Of a stretch of 7,168 bases of DNA, positions 5,422 to 7,168 are shown in pieces. The stretch's first letter is position 1; each line of letters opens with the position of its first letter. Below the pieces are notes generated by a model. That model was not told the DNA's origin and searched no databases. It saw nothing but the letters and a program-made list of their open reading frames with translations. Source of the stretch: Burkholderiales bacterium (lineage in GTDB: Bacteria; Pseudomonadota; Gammaproteobacteria; Burkholderiales; Casimicrobiaceae); the NCBI GenBank assembly GCA_025354075.1, contig JANXNO010000086.1, positions 1-7,168 on the forward strand. Direction: 5' to 3'. The translations under genes and the position numbers were made by a program.

Positions 5422-6540
5422 TTGTTCAGCAGCTCGCTACAGTTTGTATTGTCAAAGCTGACTTCCAGCCAAATTCAGCAAATTCAACGCGTGCTGGACG
5501 CTGCCGTGGTCGACCCGGCAATCAAACAAGAGGTCGATGCGCTCTACCAACGGGCCCTGACACGCAGCGGCAACCTGGTCGTCAAAGACCCGGCGATGAT
5601 CCGGCGCAGTGAACGCGTTATGCAGACCTACATCTGGGTCAAAGAATCGGATAAGCGGGTTCGACTCGACTACAAGGCCCTTTTGACCAGTGACGCGCTG
5701 ACACCGCGAACCGACAATCCTGACGAGGCCGAGTATCTGGCGCGTGTGCGGCGCACGCTTGAATCGAGAGGTGTGTGGCTGCGGTTTGAGAAAAAGTACA
5801 TCCGGGATCCTGAAGACATGTCCCGACGCGTCTTGTCGCCACGCTATTTTGACGCGTGGTTGACGCTCGGCCCCGATGGCGACGGTATTCCCACCAAGAC
5901 CGGTCGCCTGGATCGCGAAGCGCTGCTCGGCACCACGGTGCTGGGCGCGGGCTATTACACCGAAGTCCATCAAGGCTTAACGCAAAGCGCGCTGGAAAAA
6001 GAGTTCCGCAAAGTCACCAATGCGATTGAGTCGGTCGAAGAGCAACACCGGGCCTTGGCAAAAATCCGCCGCGATGCACGAATCGGAGTGGTCGCCATTT
6101 CGGATACTTTTGGCGGTGCGAAATTTCCCGACGCATCGTTCACCGCGCCGGCTCGCCGGCTATTGACCAAGGCGCTGGAATTCAACATCGGAGGATTCGT
6201 CTACGGATCCCGCGCCTTGTTGATCGCCGCTGCGATCTGTGCCCGATCCGCAGCGGTGCAGCTGTCGGTTTATATCGACGACACCAGCTCCGGCGTAGAG
6301 CGGGCGGTGATTACGCTTAAAGTAGTCGTGGTCGTCACGGCAGTCGTCGAAATCGCGCTCGGTTATGGCCTGGTCAGACGAGCGGGCAGTGCGGCGGTTA
6401 CGCAGGCCAGAAAGCAGGTTTTCTCCAAATTTGCGGCGCAAAATCCCGCCTTCATGGCCGAGGTTGACTCAATCACTTGGGTGCCTGTCGGCGAGGGGCG
6501 GCTGGCCAATCTTTCCTACAAATACGGCGCGGGCCTTTAA
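5422..6540 (+). CDS. Unrecognised protein with C-terminal hydrophobic hairpin; start probably lost to a frameshift
   Basis: I do not recognise this 372-residue protein. The coordinates start at the first usable codon of the frame (TTG 5422), which has no ribosome binding site. The same frame is open upstream to 5377 and reads ETARQALNAATVESLF, which looks like real protein and would join MNDP from the ATG at 5357 if one base were restored. Residues 1-60 are mostly helical in character, 100-160 carry many charged residues (AWLTLGPDGDGIPTKTGRLD at 145-164), and 186-220 could be a short coiled coil. Two hydrophobic segments follow at about 255-283 and 295-318 with a short polar turn, suggesting a membrane hairpin. 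There is no signal peptide. It lies 172-237 bases after the papain-like gene on the same strand and converges with the dehydrogenase gene 40 bases downstream. A membrane partner, immunity or pore-forming role is possible but unsupported. Confidence 0.65.
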   Translation: MFSSSLQFVLSKLTSSQIQQIQRVLDAAVVDPAIKQEVDALYQRALTRSGNLVVKDPAMIRRSERVMQTYIWVKESDKRVRLDYKALLTSDALTPRTDNPDEAEYLARVRRTLESRGVWLRFEKKYIRDPEDMSRRVLSPRYFDAWLTLGPDGDGIPTKTGRLDREALLGTTVLGAGYYTEVHQGLTQSALEKEFRKVTNAIESVEEQHRALAKIRRDARIGVVAISDTFGGAKFPDASFTAPARRLLTKALEFNIGGFVYGSRALLIAAAICARSAAVQLSVYIDDTSSGVERAVITLKVVVVVTAVVEIALGYGLVRRAGSAAVTQARKQVFSKFAAQNPAFMAEVDSITWVPVGEGRLANLSYKYGAGL

Positions 6541-6580
6541 ACGCAGACGGCGACTCTGGCTCTTGATTTCGGGGTAGCGT

Positions 6581-7168
6581 CTAGCGCGAAGTCGATTGGC
6601 GCGCCAGCAGGCCGCTGACCCGACGTAGCAACCATTTCGGCGTGCTACGCGACGCGAGTGTCGCCACCCGGTTGATGGTGCCCGGCACGCAGATCACGTC
6701 GCCCCGCATACAGGCATCAAAGCCCTGAAGAGCGACTTCATCAACGTTGCCGATCAGGAATCCTGGCAGCCTCGACAGCTGCCCGTTTGCCTCAGTAGCG
6801 GCGCTCAGCATGTGGGTCGCAGTGATGCCGGGGCAGAGCGCGGTGATCGTCACGCCGGTGCCTTTCAATTCCTCCGACAACGACTCGGTTAACGACAACA
6901 CATAGGCCTTGCTTGCAGCATAAGTCGCGAGCAACGGAATCGGCTGAAACGCCGCGACAGACGCCACGTTCAACACCCGCCCCGACCCACGCGCCACCAT
7001 CAGCGGCAGCAGGTGCGACAGCATCGCAGTCAGCGCAGCAATATTCAGATCAATGATCGCCTGATGCCCGGAAGGCGTCATGCGCACAAAGTGCTGCTGC
7101 TGCAAAACGCCCGCACAATTGACCAGCACGTCAGGCACGCGCTTGCGGCGCTTGAGCGTGGCCACGAG
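6581..7168 (-). CDS. Short-chain dehydrogenase/reductase (SDR), N-terminus cut by window
   Basis: This is an NAD(P)-dependent oxidoreductase of the classical SDR family, with substrate unknown. The window holds the C-terminal part, about 194-195 residues; the Rossmann TGxxxGIG cofactor motif and roughly 60-70 residues lie beyond the right edge, so the GTG at 7165 is likely internal. Visible motifs, numbered from that GTG, are NCAG (16-19, the family's NNAG site), catalytic-tetrad Asn41, Ser69 in NVASVAAF, Tyr82 and Lys86 in TYAASK, and PG at 112-113 after the sixth strand. The C-terminal residues WLLRRVSGLLARQ form a basic amphipathic tail like those of the DltE/COG0300-type SDRs. All four catalytic residues are present, so the enzyme looks active. 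It converges with the unknown 372-aa gene and leaves only 40 bases between the stops, with no clear terminator. Confidence 0.93.
   Translation of the reverse strand, partial: LVATLKRRKRVPDVLVNCAGVLQQQHFVRMTPSGHQAIIDLNIAALTAMLSHLLPLMVARGSGRVLNVASVAAFQPIPLLATYAASKAYVLSLTESLSEELKGTGVTITALCPGITATHMLSAATEANGQLSRLPGFLIGNVDEVALQGFDACMRGDVICVPGTINRVATLASRSTPKWLLRRVSGLLARQSTSR

Noticed and set aside
6541..6582. AGACG/CGTCT pairing as a terminator between the convergent genes
   Set aside because: The stem is only five base pairs with a loop of nearly 30 bases and no T-run.

Overview
The window looks like chromosomal DNA from a GC-rich Gram-negative proteobacterium. A betaproteobacterium of the Burkholderiales type is my best guess, but no marker gene settles it. 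The Gram-negative call rests on a small lipoprotein with a TGSNLPRRD-type motif and on the general style of the transporter genes. No rRNA, tRNA, CRISPR array, transposase or integrase was seen.

Region 1 (1-3782, + strand) is most of a peptide/nickel-type (Opp/Dpp) ABC transporter operon: two permeases and two ATPases, tightly coupled by overlapping stop and start codons. The left edge cuts the first permease, and the substrate-binding protein is not in the window, so the substrate cannot be named. The permeases form the channel, the two ATPases power it, and a periplasmic binding protein would deliver the ligand.

Region 2 (3783-3979) is a convergent intergenic stretch with several short hairpins that probably end transcription from both sides. 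Region 3 (3980-4213, - strand) encodes a 77-aa candidate lipoprotein.

Region 4 (4332-6540, + strand) is an accessory block of three genes with loose spacing. The first is a stand-alone DUF6434-type protein. The second is a 178-aa protein with a Cys-His-Asp pattern typical of papain/transglutaminase-fold enzymes. The third is an unrecognised protein of about 370 aa with a C-terminal hydrophobic hairpin. Its well-placed ATG and ribosome binding site lie one reading frame away from the main ORF, which points to a one-base deletion or a sequencing error. The last two genes are the best candidates for something undescribed, perhaps a secreted enzyme or toxin with a membrane partner, but this is inference.

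Region 5 (6581-7168, - strand) is the C-terminal part of a classical short-chain dehydrogenase/reductase that runs off the right edge.
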